DNA from: Vreelandella boliviensis LC1
Lineage (GTDB): Bacteria; Pseudomonadota; Gammaproteobacteria; Pseudomonadales; Halomonadaceae
Length of the DNA: 64,000 nt
Direction of reading: 5' to 3'
Assembly (NCBI RefSeq): GCF_000236035.1
Contig: NZ_JH393258.1
Location: 425,172-489,171, forward strand
Shown piece after piece: positions 54,210-63,706 of this stretch; position 1 is the first letter of the stretch; every line of letters begins with the position of its first letter. The position numbers and the translations under genes were made by a program. Under the pieces are notes generated by a model, which was not told the origin of the DNA, did no database searches, and worked only from the letters and a program-made list of their open reading frames with translations.

Positions 54210-56132
54210 CTACTGAGACTTGCGCACGCGCAGGTACCATTCGGAAAGTAGCCGAACCTGCTTCTCGGTGTAGCCGCGATCGACCATCCGCGCCACAAAG
54301 TCTTCGTGCTTTTTCTGATCCGACCGCGAAGCTTTGGCATTGAACGAAATCACCGGCAACAGCTCTTCAGTATTGGCGAACATTTTGTGTTCAATAACAC
54401 CTTTGAGCTTTTCATAGGACTGCCAGCTTGGGTTCATGCCGTTGTTTTGCGCCCGCGCCCGCAGCACGAAATTGACCACCTCGTGGCGGAAGTCTTTGGG
54501 ATTCGAGATACCTGCCGGTTTTTCGATTTTCTCCAGCTCTTCGTTGAGCGACTGGCGGTTTAGCAGCTCGCCGGTTTCATGATCACGGTATTCCTGATCC
54601 TGAATCCAGAAATCCGCATAGGTCACATAGCGGTCAAAGATGTTTTGGCCGTATTCGCTGTAGGATTCGAGATAAGCGGTCTGGATCTCCTTACCAATAA
54701 AGTCGACATAGCGGGGCGCCATATACTCTTTAATAAAGCCCAAGTAGCGCTCAAATACTTCCGAGGGCAGCTGTTCACGCTCTAACGCCTGCTCTAATAC
54801 GTAAAGCAGATGCACAGGGTTAGCGGCTACCTCGGTGCTATCGAAGTTGAACACCTTGGAAAGAATCTTGAACGCAAAGCGAGTAGAGAGTCCCTGCATC
54901 CCCTCGTCTACACCTGCCGCGTCGCGATACTCCTGAATCGACTTGGCGCGTGGGTCGGTGTCCTTTAAGTTTTCACCGTCGTAGACGCGCATTTTCGAGT
55001 AGATATTCGAGTTTTCCGGCGCTTTTAGCCGTGATAGCACCGAGAACTGGGCCAGCATGCGCAGCGTATCCGGTGCACAGGGCGCGGCGTTAAGCGAAGA
55101 GTCTTCGAGCAGCTTTTGATAGATATTGATCTCTTCGGTGACTCGCAGACAATAAGGCACTTTGACGATATACACCCGGTCAAGAAACGCCTCGTTATTG
55201 CGGTTATTGCGAAACGCCTGCCACTCCGACTCATTGGAGTGGGCCAGAATCACGCCATCGAAGGGAATCGCCCCCATGCCTTCAGTGGGGTTGTAGTTAC
55301 CCTCCTGGGTGGCGGTTAACAGTGGATGCAGCACCTTGATCGGCGCCTTAAACATCTCCACAAACTCCATCAACCCCTGGTTGGCACGGCATAAGCCGCC
55401 GGAGAAGCTGTAAGCATCTGGGTCATCCTGGGAGTAGAGCTCTAACTGGCGAATATCGACTTTACCCACCAGCGACGAAATATCCTGGTTGTTCTCATCC
55501 CCGGGCTCGGTTTTGGAAATAGCGATCTGGTTAAGCCGTGAAGGGTACAAACGCACCACCCGGAACTGGGAGATATCGCCGCCGTACTCTTTCAGCCGTT
55601 TTGCTGCCCAGGGCGACATCACGCTGCGCAAATAACGCTGAGGAATGCCGTACTCTTTCTCCAGCAGTTCACCATCCTCTTCGGGAGAGAACAGGCCCAG
55701 CGGCGACTCGTAAACCGGCGAACCCTTAATGGCATAAAACGGAATCCGTTCCATCAACAGTTTAAGACGCTCGGCGAGTGACGATTTACCGCCACCCACA
55801 GGACCAAGCAAATAGAGAATCTGCTTGCGTTCTTCCAGCCCTTGAGCCGCATGGCGGAAGTAGGACACGATCTGCTCAATGGCCTCTTCCATGCCATGAA
55901 ACTCGGCAAAGGCAGGGTAGCGGCGAATCACTTTATTGGAAAAAATACGTGATAGACGCGGGTCTTTCGCCGTGTCGATCACTTCAGGCTCGCCTATGGC
56001 TTCCAGCATGCGCTCGGCGGCGCTGGCATAAACCTTAGGATCACGGCGGCAAAGCGCCAAATACTCCTCAAGGCTGATATCCTCTTGCTGGACGCGGGAA
56101 AAACGGTCTTGAACGTGATCAAAGATGCTCAT
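54210..56132 (-). CDS. prkA: PrkA family serine protein kinase (YeaG-like)
   Basis: The 640-residue protein starts MSIFDHVQDRFSRVQQEDISLEEYL and has an AAA+-like N-terminal domain with Walker A GPVGGGKSS, followed by the C-terminal PrkA domain (LSRLKAPENSNIYSKMRVYDGENLKD). AGGAGA precedes the ATG. In E. coli yeaG is transcribed by sigma-54 and acts in nitrogen starvation; a related promoter-like site is at 56181-56200. It heads the prkA-yeaH-spoVR operon. Confidence 0.96.
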   Translation of the reverse strand: MSIFDHVQDRFSRVQQEDISLEEYLALCRRDPKVYASAAERMLEAIGEPEVIDTAKDPRLSRIFSNKVIRRYPAFAEFHGMEEAIEQIVSYFRHAAQGLEERKQILYLLGPVGGGKSSLAERLKLLMERIPFYAIKGSPVYESPLGLFSPEEDGELLEKEYGIPQRYLRSVMSPWAAKRLKEYGGDISQFRVVRLYPSRLNQIAISKTEPGDENNQDISSLVGKVDIRQLELYSQDDPDAYSFSGGLCRANQGLMEFVEMFKAPIKVLHPLLTATQEGNYNPTEGMGAIPFDGVILAHSNESEWQAFRNNRNNEAFLDRVYIVKVPYCLRVTEEINIYQKLLEDSSLNAAPCAPDTLRMLAQFSVLSRLKAPENSNIYSKMRVYDGENLKDTDPRAKSIQEYRDAAGVDEGMQGLSTRFAFKILSKVFNFDSTEVAANPVHLLYVLEQALEREQLPSEVFERYLGFIKEYMAPRYVDFIGKEIQTAYLESYSEYGQNIFDRYVTYADFWIQDQEYRDHETGELLNRQSLNEELEKIEKPAGISNPKDFRHEVVNFVLRARAQNNGMNPSWQSYEKLKGVIEHKMFANTEELLPVISFNAKASRSDQKKHEDFVARMVDRGYTEKQVRLLSEWYLRVRKSQ

Positions 56133-56180
56133 GGAACTCTCCTGTGGCCCATCCCCAGGCAGTCACCGTCAAGCCAAGTG

Positions 56181-56200
56181 TTTCGCAACGGCGTGCCAAA
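56181..56200 (-). promoter_or_regulatory. Sigma-54-like promoter site upstream of prkA, spacing one base short
   Basis: The minus strand reads TTTGGCACGCCGTTGCGAAA: both the TGGCACG (-24) and TTGC (-12) elements are perfect, but GG and GC are 9 instead of 10 bases apart. The start point would fall about 40 bases before the prkA ATG. The rest of 56133-56411 holds nothing else I can name. Confidence 0.4.
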
Positions 56201-56411
56201 CGAGGTGTCGCTTTTTTAGCGTAGTCAGCATTAGCAAAAAGTGATGACTAAACCTTCAACGCAGCAGCGATATTGATAAGAGATTTATTCAGGAGATTAG
56301 TTGCGTTTTTCCGGGCATCGCAAATAAACGCAAAGCGCTGAAGCAGCGGCGTCGCTAGGTCGAAGGTGTGCCGAACAACGGCAAAAAAGAGAGTAACTGA
56401 CACCTTTAACG

Positions 56412-57452
56412 CTAAAGTACCGCGCGAATATCGGCCAATAGCTCATCTAACAGTTCAACGGTAGTGTTCCAGGCACATACAAAACGAGCACCGCCTGCGC
56501 CAATAAAGGTATAAAAGGTCCACCCTTTGGCTTTCAACGCTTCAATAGCAGGTGGCGGCAATTCAACGAACACGCTATTGGCTTGGGTAGGGAACATAAG
56601 CGATACGCCAGGTAGCGCTTGTAGTCCTTCCGAAAGGTAGCGTGCCATCTCATTGGCATGCTGTGCGTTGGTTAACCAGGCACCGCTCTCTAATAGCCCT
56701 AACCACGGTGCCGAAACAAAGCGCATCTTGGAAGCCAACTGCCCTGCCTGCTTGCAACGGTAGGAGAAATCTTCTGCAAGCTCTCGGTTAAAAAACAGGA
56801 TCGCTTCACCAAACGCTAAACCGTTTTTGGTTCCCGAAAAACACAGCGCATCCACTCCCACCTGCCAGGTAAGTTCAGCCGGTGACGCATTCAAGCTGGC
56901 ACAGGCGTTGGCAAAACGGGCGCCATCCATGTGCAGGCGCAGGTCATGTTTATCGGCAATGGCGCGAATCGCCATCAGCTCTTCGCGGGAGTAGAGCGTG
57001 CCTACTTCGGTGGCTTGGGTGAGCGATACAACTTTAGGTTTGGGGTAGTGAATATCGCTACGCTTGGTGACCAGCGCCTCAATGCCTTCCGGCGTTAGCT
57101 TGCCGTTGGCGCCAGGCGAAGTAAGCAGTTTAGCGCCGTTTGAGAAGAACTCTGGACCACCACACTCGTCAGTTTCGATATGTGCTAGCTCGTGACAAAT
57201 CACGCTGTGGTAGCTGCGTCCCATTGCAGAGAGCGCCAGTGAGTTGGCGGCAGTGCCGTTGAAAACAAAAAAGACATCACAGTCGTAGTCAAACATCTCG
57301 CGAAAGCGATCCGCGGCACGGGCTGTCCAGAGATCGTTACCGTAAGCCAAATCATCGCAACGGTTGGCTTCAAGCAGATATTCCATCGCCTCCGGACAGA
57401 TACCGGAGGTGTTATCACTGGCTAAAAAACGCGGGCTACACTCCGAGGTCAT
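56412..57452 (-). CDS. ltaE: Low-specificity L-threonine aldolase
   Basis: The 346-residue PLP enzyme splits threonine into glycine and acetaldehyde. Motifs are NGTAANSLAL, HMDGARFANA (PLP-binding Asp) and the Schiff-base lysine in CFSGTKNGLAFGEA. Start ATG has AAGGA upstream. The N-terminal SDNTSGICPEAM segment is typical of the beta-eliminating lyase group. It stands alone. Confidence 0.93.
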   Translation of the reverse strand: MTSECSPRFLASDNTSGICPEAMEYLLEANRCDDLAYGNDLWTARAADRFREMFDYDCDVFFVFNGTAANSLALSAMGRSYHSVICHELAHIETDECGGPEFFSNGAKLLTSPGANGKLTPEGIEALVTKRSDIHYPKPKVVSLTQATEVGTLYSREELMAIRAIADKHDLRLHMDGARFANACASLNASPAELTWQVGVDALCFSGTKNGLAFGEAILFFNRELAEDFSYRCKQAGQLASKMRFVSAPWLGLLESGAWLTNAQHANEMARYLSEGLQALPGVSLMFPTQANSVFVELPPPAIEALKAKGWTFYTFIGAGGARFVCAWNTTVELLDELLADIRAVL

Positions 57453-57624
57453 GACGATAGTCCTTATATTTGGCGATCTTACGGCGCGAGCTGGGTGCCA
57501 CTCGCGCCTTTAATATCTAGCTATGCTTAATAGCTAGATTAGTCATTTAGTCTATCGCCATTTATGGGCTAACGTCACCTGCGCTTTTAAGCACTTTCTT
57601 ATCAAGCCACCCTTATGCTTTTTT

Positions 57625-59646
57625 TTACAATCTCGCCGCCAATCGAGTGCCCTGCTCAATCGCGCGCTTGGCGTCCAGCTCGCTGGCTTCATCCGCGCCG
57701 CCAATAATATGTACTGCCGTTCCCGCACGCTCTAACGGCGTCAGCAGATCACGTACCGACTCCTGCCCGGCGCATACGACAATGCTATCAACGGCAAGTA
57801 CTTGTTCGACGCCTTCGCGGCGAATATGCAGCCCTTCGTCGTCGATTTTGAGGTATTCGCAGCCGGTAAGGTTTTTCACTCCGCGCTGCTTAAGCGATGC
57901 CCGGTGTACCCAACCAGTGGTTTTACCCAGATACTTGCCGGGCTTGGAGGTTTTGCGCTGGAGCATAACAATCTCGCGAGGAACCACGGGCGACGTCGGC
58001 GCTTTTAAACCACCCCGTTCGCCCACCGCCAAATCAACGCCCCACTCGTCACACCAATCGGCGATATCCAATCCCGGGTGTCCTTGGTGGGCCAGCAATT
58101 CAGACACATCAAAACCGATGCCCCCTGCGCCAATCACCGCTACTTTACGGCCAACGCGGTCAGGGGATTCAATCGCCTCGGCGTAGCTCAGCACCTTACC
58201 GTGATCGTGCCCTGGCAAGTTTAGTTCGCGGGGTTGAACGCCGGTGGCCATGACCACCTCATCGAAGCTGGCAAGCGCTTCTGCAGTGGCGGTGGTTTTC
58301 AAGCGCACCTCTACCGCATACTTCTCCAACATCACCCGGTAGTAGCGCAGGGTTTCATTAAACTCCTCTTTACCGGGAATTTTACGCGCATAGTTAAACT
58401 GCCCGCCCAGCTCACTGCGCTGCTCAAACAAGACCACGTGATGCCCGCGGCTTGCGGCTGTTACAGCCGTTGCCAGCCCCGCCGGGCCGCCACCCACCAC
58501 GGCTACCCGCTTGGGCGTTTGCGCGGGTTCTACGACTAGCTCAGTTTCGTGGCAGGCGCGAGGATTAACCAAACAGGAGGTTAACTTTCCAGCGAAGGTG
58601 TGATCCAGGCAGGCCTGGTTACAGGCGATGCAGGTGTTGATCTCGTCTGCCAGCCCCTCCTTGGCTTTGCGTACCCAGGCGGAGTCGGCTAGGAAAGGCC
58701 GCGCCATGGAAACCATATCGGCGTGGCCCGCTGCCAGCACGCGCTCGGCCACCTCGGGCATATTGATGCGGTTGGTGGTGATCAGCGGAATCGATAGCGC
58801 CGACTTGATCCGCCGTGTCACTTCAGTAAAGGCGGCGCGCGGCACGCTGGTCACAATCGTGGGCACCCGCGCTTCGTGCCAGCCGATGCCGGTATTGATC
58901 ACATTCGCCCCGGCAGCTTCAATCGCTTGGCCCAGCGTAACGACCTCATCCCAGGTGCTGCCCTCTTCGACCAAATCAATCATCGAAAGGCGGAAGATAA
59001 TCACAAAACGCTCCCCCACTGCCGCGCGAACTCGTCGCACAATCTCGACTGCAAAGCGCATACGGTTTTCAAACGCCCCGCCCCACTCATCGTCACGCTG
59101 GTTGGTACGCTGGCAGATAAACTGATTGATCAGGTAGCCTTCTGACCCCATGATTTCCACACCGTCGTAACCCGCCTGTTGAGCAAGCTTGGCACAGCGC
59201 ACATAGTCGGCAATTTGCTGCTCAACTTGATCGCTGCTCAGCGCCCGAGGCATAAAGGGGTTGATGGGCGCTTGAATGGCCGAAGGGGCGACCAAGTCCG
59301 GCGAATAGGCGTAACGCCCGGCGTGGAGAATCTGCATACATAGGTGGCCACCCTCTGCATGCACCGCTTCAACGACCCCTCGGTGCTCTGGCAACTGCGC
59401 TTCATCAACCAGCGCGTTGGCTCCCTGGAACACCGCACCCTCAGGATTAGGCGCGATACCGCCGGTGACGATCAGGCTAACCCCTTCCCGCGCCCGCTCA
59501 GCATAAAAAGCGGCCAAACGTTCAAAGCCATTGGGTGCTTCTTCCAAATTGGTGTGCATTGAGCCCATTAAAATGCGGTTGGGCAGCGTTAAATGGCCAA
59601 TCGTCAGCGGGCGAAAAAGATGCGGATAGGCGGGCGCACGGGTCAT
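57625..59646 (-). CDS. fadH: NADPH-dependent 2,4-dienoyl-CoA reductase
   Basis: From the ATG at 59646 (AAGGAG upstream) the protein has 673 residues, like E. coli FadH. It has an N-terminal old-yellow-enzyme TIM barrel (LTIGHLTLPNRILMGSMHTNLEE), a 4Fe-4S cluster motif CIACNQACLDH...C, and C-terminal FAD (VAVVGGGPAGLA) and NADPH (VAVIGAGGIGFD) domains. It reduces 2,4-dienoyl-CoA in beta-oxidation of unsaturated fatty acids. Confidence 0.95.
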   Translation of the reverse strand: MTRAPAYPHLFRPLTIGHLTLPNRILMGSMHTNLEEAPNGFERLAAFYAERAREGVSLIVTGGIAPNPEGAVFQGANALVDEAQLPEHRGVVEAVHAEGGHLCMQILHAGRYAYSPDLVAPSAIQAPINPFMPRALSSDQVEQQIADYVRCAKLAQQAGYDGVEIMGSEGYLINQFICQRTNQRDDEWGGAFENRMRFAVEIVRRVRAAVGERFVIIFRLSMIDLVEEGSTWDEVVTLGQAIEAAGANVINTGIGWHEARVPTIVTSVPRAAFTEVTRRIKSALSIPLITTNRINMPEVAERVLAAGHADMVSMARPFLADSAWVRKAKEGLADEINTCIACNQACLDHTFAGKLTSCLVNPRACHETELVVEPAQTPKRVAVVGGGPAGLATAVTAASRGHHVVLFEQRSELGGQFNYARKIPGKEEFNETLRYYRVMLEKYAVEVRLKTTATAEALASFDEVVMATGVQPRELNLPGHDHGKVLSYAEAIESPDRVGRKVAVIGAGGIGFDVSELLAHQGHPGLDIADWCDEWGVDLAVGERGGLKAPTSPVVPREIVMLQRKTSKPGKYLGKTTGWVHRASLKQRGVKNLTGCEYLKIDDEGLHIRREGVEQVLAVDSIVVCAGQESVRDLLTPLERAGTAVHIIGGADEASELDAKRAIEQGTRLAARL

Positions 59647-59827
59647 CACGGGTCTCCTTGATATTATTAGTCGCACGGTTAAAGCATATTCAAACAAGCG
59701 TATGACATCCTTGCCGCAACGTACAGACCTTTACTTACCGCAATATTGCCGAGTTTGCCGTTCTACCCTCTTGCTCAGCGTGCGAATCCACGTCACATTA
59801 CCCGGCTAACGATAAGGAACCGTTGCT

Positions 59828-60742
59828 ATGCCCTTGATGTATTTTCTGCCGCCGCTCGCCACTGTGCTTATCTGGTCGGGCAATATGACCATTAATCAGC
59901 TTAGCGTAGGCGCCATCGCACCAAGCAGCATCGCTTTTTTACGCTGGCTGCTCGCCCTCGCCGTGATGACCCCGTTTGTGCTGCCCGCAGCGTTACGCTA
60001 CCGCGACGAAATCCGCCGCCAGTGGCCTAAACTAGCGCTGCTGGGCTTGCTCGGTATGGGCCTGTGGCAAGGGCTGGCCTATGTGGCGGCAGAAACCACG
60101 ACCGCGACCAACATGGGTATTCTCGCCGCCATGGTGCCGCTGCTAACCGTACTGCTTAGCGCGCTGATTCTACGCGAGCCGCCGACCCTGGGCGGTATCG
60201 TGGGCGGCGTGCTGGCATTTGTGGGGGTGACCGTTCTACTAGGGCGCGGTAATCCGCTCTCGCTGCTGCAGTTACAGGTAGCCCTCGGTGATGCGCTGAT
60301 GGTGGTGGCAGCTACCTGCTACGCACTCTATGGCGTAATGCTCAAACGCTGGTCGATGAATTTACCGCCCTGGGTGATGCTTTACGCCCAAGTCTGTTTC
60401 GCGGTGCTGTTTTTATTACCGCCTTATTTGATGGGGCCAATGACGCCCATTGATAGCCACAATATTGGACTCATTGTTTACGCGGGTATCCCTGCTTCGA
60501 TCATTACTACCTTTTTATGGATGCGCGCGGTGCGCCAGATCGGCGCCAATCAATCGAGTATTTTCATCAACTTAATGCCGCTATTTAGCGCACTGATTGC
60601 GATGGCTTTCCTGGGTGAGCAAGTGGCGGGATTCCACTTTACCGGTGGGTTGCTGATTCTGGCCGGGGTGATCATGGCGCAAACGCTGACACAACCGTTG
60701 ACCCGCGACTTAACCTCGGATAAGCCGGGCAGCGCCCAATAA
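59828..60742 (+). CDS. EamA/DMT-family transporter
   Basis: The 304-residue carrier has ten membrane segments in two EamA repeats, with LIWSGNMTINQLSVG at the start and FINLMPLFSALIAMAFLGEQ in the second repeat. AAGGAA precedes the ATG. The substrate is unknown. It is not close in sequence to the carrier at 8477-9355 by eye. Confidence 0.9.
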   Translation: MPLMYFLPPLATVLIWSGNMTINQLSVGAIAPSSIAFLRWLLALAVMTPFVLPAALRYRDEIRRQWPKLALLGLLGMGLWQGLAYVAAETTTATNMGILAAMVPLLTVLLSALILREPPTLGGIVGGVLAFVGVTVLLGRGNPLSLLQLQVALGDALMVVAATCYALYGVMLKRWSMNLPPWVMLYAQVCFAVLFLLPPYLMGPMTPIDSHNIGLIVYAGIPASIITTFLWMRAVRQIGANQSSIFINLMPLFSALIAMAFLGEQVAGFHFTGGLLILAGVIMAQTLTQPLTRDLTSDKPGSAQ

Positions 60743-60784
60743 TGCTAGAATGGCCGTCGATTTCTAACGCTGGGAAGCCCTGAT

Positions 60785-62353
60785 ATGTCCCTGGAAGAAC
60801 TGCATCTTAATCTGCGCAACCTAATGAGCGATGACTACGATCAGCTCAAGGCATTGATGGACGCCGTCTATCACGATATCGGCGGGTCATGGCCGAAGCG
60901 CACCATCGACAAATTAATCCAGGAATTCCCCGACGGCCAAATCGCCATTGAAGACGATGGCCTTCTGGTGGGCGTAGCACTCACCGTGCAGGTGGATTAC
61001 GATGAATTCTCCAACCCCCATAAGTACGACGACCTAATCGGCCATCGCGAGATCATCCTCAATGACGAGGATGGCGACGCCATGTACGGGCTGGATGTGC
61101 TGATTCACCCAGACTACCGGGGTTATCGCCTGGGCCGCCGCCTTTACGAAGCGCGTAAAGAGCTGTGCCGCTCTATGAACCTGCGGGCAATTCTAGCCGG
61201 TGGGCGTATTCCGGAGTATCACCAGCACGCCCATGAACTCACCCCTGCCCAATACATTGATAAAGTTTCGCGTAAAGAGATCTACGATCCGATTCTCTCT
61301 TTCCAGCAGGCCAATGACTTCCAGGTAAAGCGCCTACTGCGCAAATACCTGCCGGAAGATGAGCAGTCGCGTGGCTACGCCACCTTGCTTGAGTGGAACA
61401 ATATTCTGTTTGAGCCCGCGGCCAGCGTACTCGACAACAAACCTACCCAAGTGCGGGTGGGTGCCGTGCAGTGGCAGATGCGTGAATTTGCCTCAGTCGA
61501 GGCAGCCTTACAGCAGATCGAATACTTCGTAGACGCGCTATCCGACTACCAGAGTGACTTTGCAGTATTTCCAGAACTGTTCTACGCACCGCTAATGGGT
61601 CTTCAGGATCGTGATGCGCAGAAAGATCAAATGGGCGCGATCCGCTTCTTGGCTGGTTTTACTGAGCGCTTTAAATCCGAGCTGTCGCGGATGGCGGTGT
61701 CCTACAATATCAATATCGTCGGTGGTTCGATGATTGAAGTGGGTGACGATGACCGACTCTACAACATCGCCTACCTGTTCCACCGCGACGGCAGCGTTGA
61801 ACGCCAGGCCAAGCTGCACATTACCCCACAAGAACGTCGAGATTGGGTAATTGAAGGCGGCGACGAGCTACAGGTGTTCGATACCGATGCAGGCAGGGTG
61901 GGCATCCTGATCTGCTACGACGTGGAATTCCCGGAACTTGGGCGTCTACTAGCAGACCAGGACATGGACATTCTGTTTGTTCCCTTCTGGACCGACACCA
62001 AAAACGGTTACCTGCGTGTTCGTCATTGTGCTCAGGCGCGGGCGATTGAAAACGAGTGCTACGTGGTGCTCTGCGGCAGCGTCGGCAACCTGCCTTCGAT
62101 TGAAAACCTGGATATCCAGTACGCCCAATCAGCGGTGTTCTCGCCGTCTGACTTTGCGTTCCCTCACGATGCGGTACTGGCCGAAACCACGCCTAATACC
62201 GAGATGATCTTCTTCTCGGACTTGGATCTTACTCGCCTAACAGTAGTACGTGCCGAAGGTTCGGTGACCAACCTTAAAGACCGCCGCAAAGATCTGTTTG
62301 ATCTACGCTGGCGCGACTGGTCGTGGAAATCGGGCGCGAATCTCGAAGAGTGA
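60785..62353 (+). CDS. Bifunctional GNAT acetyltransferase/carbon-nitrogen hydrolase family protein
   Basis: This 522-residue fusion has a GNAT domain (about 10-150; acetyl-CoA site near HPDYRGYRLGRRLYEARK) and a nitrilase-superfamily domain (about 220-500) with the Glu-Lys-Cys triad visible in VFPELFYAP, KLHITPQE and LICYDVEFPE. The natural substrate is not known; an amide or N-acyl amine is likely. It ends in front of a GC-rich hairpin (62374-62398). Confidence 0.92.
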   Translation: MSLEELHLNLRNLMSDDYDQLKALMDAVYHDIGGSWPKRTIDKLIQEFPDGQIAIEDDGLLVGVALTVQVDYDEFSNPHKYDDLIGHREIILNDEDGDAMYGLDVLIHPDYRGYRLGRRLYEARKELCRSMNLRAILAGGRIPEYHQHAHELTPAQYIDKVSRKEIYDPILSFQQANDFQVKRLLRKYLPEDEQSRGYATLLEWNNILFEPAASVLDNKPTQVRVGAVQWQMREFASVEAALQQIEYFVDALSDYQSDFAVFPELFYAPLMGLQDRDAQKDQMGAIRFLAGFTERFKSELSRMAVSYNINIVGGSMIEVGDDDRLYNIAYLFHRDGSVERQAKLHITPQERRDWVIEGGDELQVFDTDAGRVGILICYDVEFPELGRLLADQDMDILFVPFWTDTKNGYLRVRHCAQARAIENECYVVLCGSVGNLPSIENLDIQYAQSAVFSPSDFAFPHDAVLAETTPNTEMIFFSDLDLTRLTVVRAEGSVTNLKDRRKDLFDLRWRDWSWKSGANLEE

Positions 62354-62373
62354 AGTGACTCATGAACACAACA

Positions 62374-62398
62374 GCGCCGCCCAATTGGGCGGCGTTGT
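62374..62398 (+). terminator. Terminator of the GNAT-nitrilase gene
   Basis: An 8-bp stem CGCCGCCC/GGGCGGCG, extended by a G-T pair, has an AATT loop and is followed by TTGTCTTA. The T-run is weak. Confidence 0.7.
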
Positions 62399-62437
62399 CT
62401 TATGATGATCGCATGTCATTGCGAGCGCTACCCCACA

Positions 62438-62521
62438 TGTCATTGCGAGCGAAGCGAAGCAATCTCGGGGTTGTGGCCACCGCGGCATAGATTGCGTCGT
62501 CGCAGGCTCCTCGCAATGACA
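62438..62521. repeat. 84-bp palindromic intergenic repeat with TGTCATTGCGAG ends
   Basis: The ends TGTCATTGCGAG and CTCGCAATGACA are exact complements. An extra lone end lies at 62414-62425. Repeats of this kind are scattered in many gammaproteobacterial intergenic regions. No coding content. Confidence 0.75.
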
Positions 62522-62539
62522 GTTAGGGCGTTGTGCAGT

Positions 62540-62839
62540 TCAATCAGGCCAAACGAGGTGCGCAGGCACGCGGCCTTTGGCGTCGAACAGAATCCCCTCA
62601 TCGCGTAGCTTACGATGTTGGCGCTCGGCACCACCGTGATCTGCAAGCTTCAAAGAAGATGCAATCACGCGATGCCAAGGCAACTGGTGGCCATCCGGCA
62701 GGTGGCGCATCGCCGAACCTACCATGCGTGGGGTAGCGCCTTCGGTCATGGCAGCAATGCGGCCATAAGTGGTCACACGCCCCGGCGGAATCTGATCGAC
62801 AATGGTGTAGATCTGTTCGAGCAGTTCCGGCCGCGCCAT
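62540..62839 (-). CDS. Alkyltransferase-like (ATL) protein, MGMT family
   Basis: The 99-residue protein is the DNA-binding domain of the O6-alkylguanine transferase family, but the active-site PCHR is PWHR (Trp55 in place of Cys). ATL proteins bind O6-alkylguanine without transfer and mark it for nucleotide excision repair. The motifs VTTYGRIAAM and GSAMRHLPDG are conserved. The gene is alone between a repeat and azoR. Confidence 0.94.
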   Translation of the reverse strand: MARPELLEQIYTIVDQIPPGRVTTYGRIAAMTEGATPRMVGSAMRHLPDGHQLPWHRVIASSLKLADHGGAERQHRKLRDEGILFDAKGRVPAHLVWPD

Positions 62840-62896
62840 ATGATTATCCTTTTATTCCTTGCGAGTGCTTCAGAGCAAGTACTTCAGAGAACGTGC

Positions 62897-63505
62897 TTAA
62901 AGCCCCTCAACCAGTTGATCGATCGCTTGGAAAGCTTCTTTGAGGGCTGCGTCGCGCTGCTGGTCACCCATATTCAAACCTTCAGCATAGACCACGTGGG
63001 TATCTTTAATTCCCATCAGACCCAGCATGGTTTTTAGGTGGGGCGTCTGGCTATCCATTTCGGTGCCTGCGTACTGACCACCGCGCGCTGCCAGAATAAT
63101 CGCGCGCTTGCCCTCTACCAACCCTTGCGGGCCATTTTCGGTATAGCGGAAGGTTTCACCGGCACGCAGTACTCGGTCAAACCACGCCTTCAGTTGCGAA
63201 GGAATTCCCAGGTTATACATCGGCACCGCAATCACCAGTACATCATTAGCATGCAGCTCAGCCAACAGTCCATCCGAGCGCGCGGCTAAAACCTGCTGAT
63301 CAGCGGTACGCTCTGCGTCCGCCACTTGCCAAGCACCTAGTTCACTAATATCCAAGTGGGGCAGCGCGTTCTTAACGACATCACGCTGGGTGACCTCAAT
63401 ACCATTACGGGCGTTAGCCTGTTCGATAAAGCGATTCGCCAGCGCATTGGATTGGCCATTTTCCGCCAGAATAGAAGAGGTAATAACTAGGGCACGGGTC
63501 GTCAT
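62897..63505 (-). CDS. azoR: FMN-dependent NADH-azoreductase
   Basis: From the ATG at 63505 the protein has 202 residues (flavodoxin-like fold). Family motifs are VITSSILAENGQSNALA (FMN phosphate loop), VIAVPMYNLGIPSQLKAWFDRVLRAG and ILAARGGQYAG. It reduces quinones and azo compounds with NAD(P)H. A TTG at 63517 in frame is a less likely start. Confidence 0.93.
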   Translation of the reverse strand: MTTRALVITSSILAENGQSNALANRFIEQANARNGIEVTQRDVVKNALPHLDISELGAWQVADAERTADQQVLAARSDGLLAELHANDVLVIAVPMYNLGIPSQLKAWFDRVLRAGETFRYTENGPQGLVEGKRAIILAARGGQYAGTEMDSQTPHLKTMLGLMGIKDTHVVYAEGLNMGDQQRDAALKEAFQAIDQLVEGL

Positions 63506-63626
63506 TGAAAACTCCAAAATCGGATAGGGGAAGAAAGTATAACTATTCTACGGCGCTTCCCAAGAACCAAAAGCGCAACGTTTTCCGACTTACATTCGAT
63601 TAAATCGAATCATGCGACGGCCAATT

Positions 63627-63662
63627 AAAAAGCCCCGCGACGCAAAAATGCGAGGCGAGGCG
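63627..63662 (-). terminator. Probable terminator of the AGCS carrier gene
   Basis: On the minus strand an imperfect GC-rich hairpin (7 pairs, two mismatches, 3 pairs) is followed by GCTTTTTAATT, 45 bases after the stop at 63707. The remaining intergenic bases to 63506 hold no gene. Confidence 0.55.
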
Positions 63663-63706
63663 CGGTCAGTGTATTAAATGGCTATAGCTCGGTTACTTCA
63701 GTTCAA

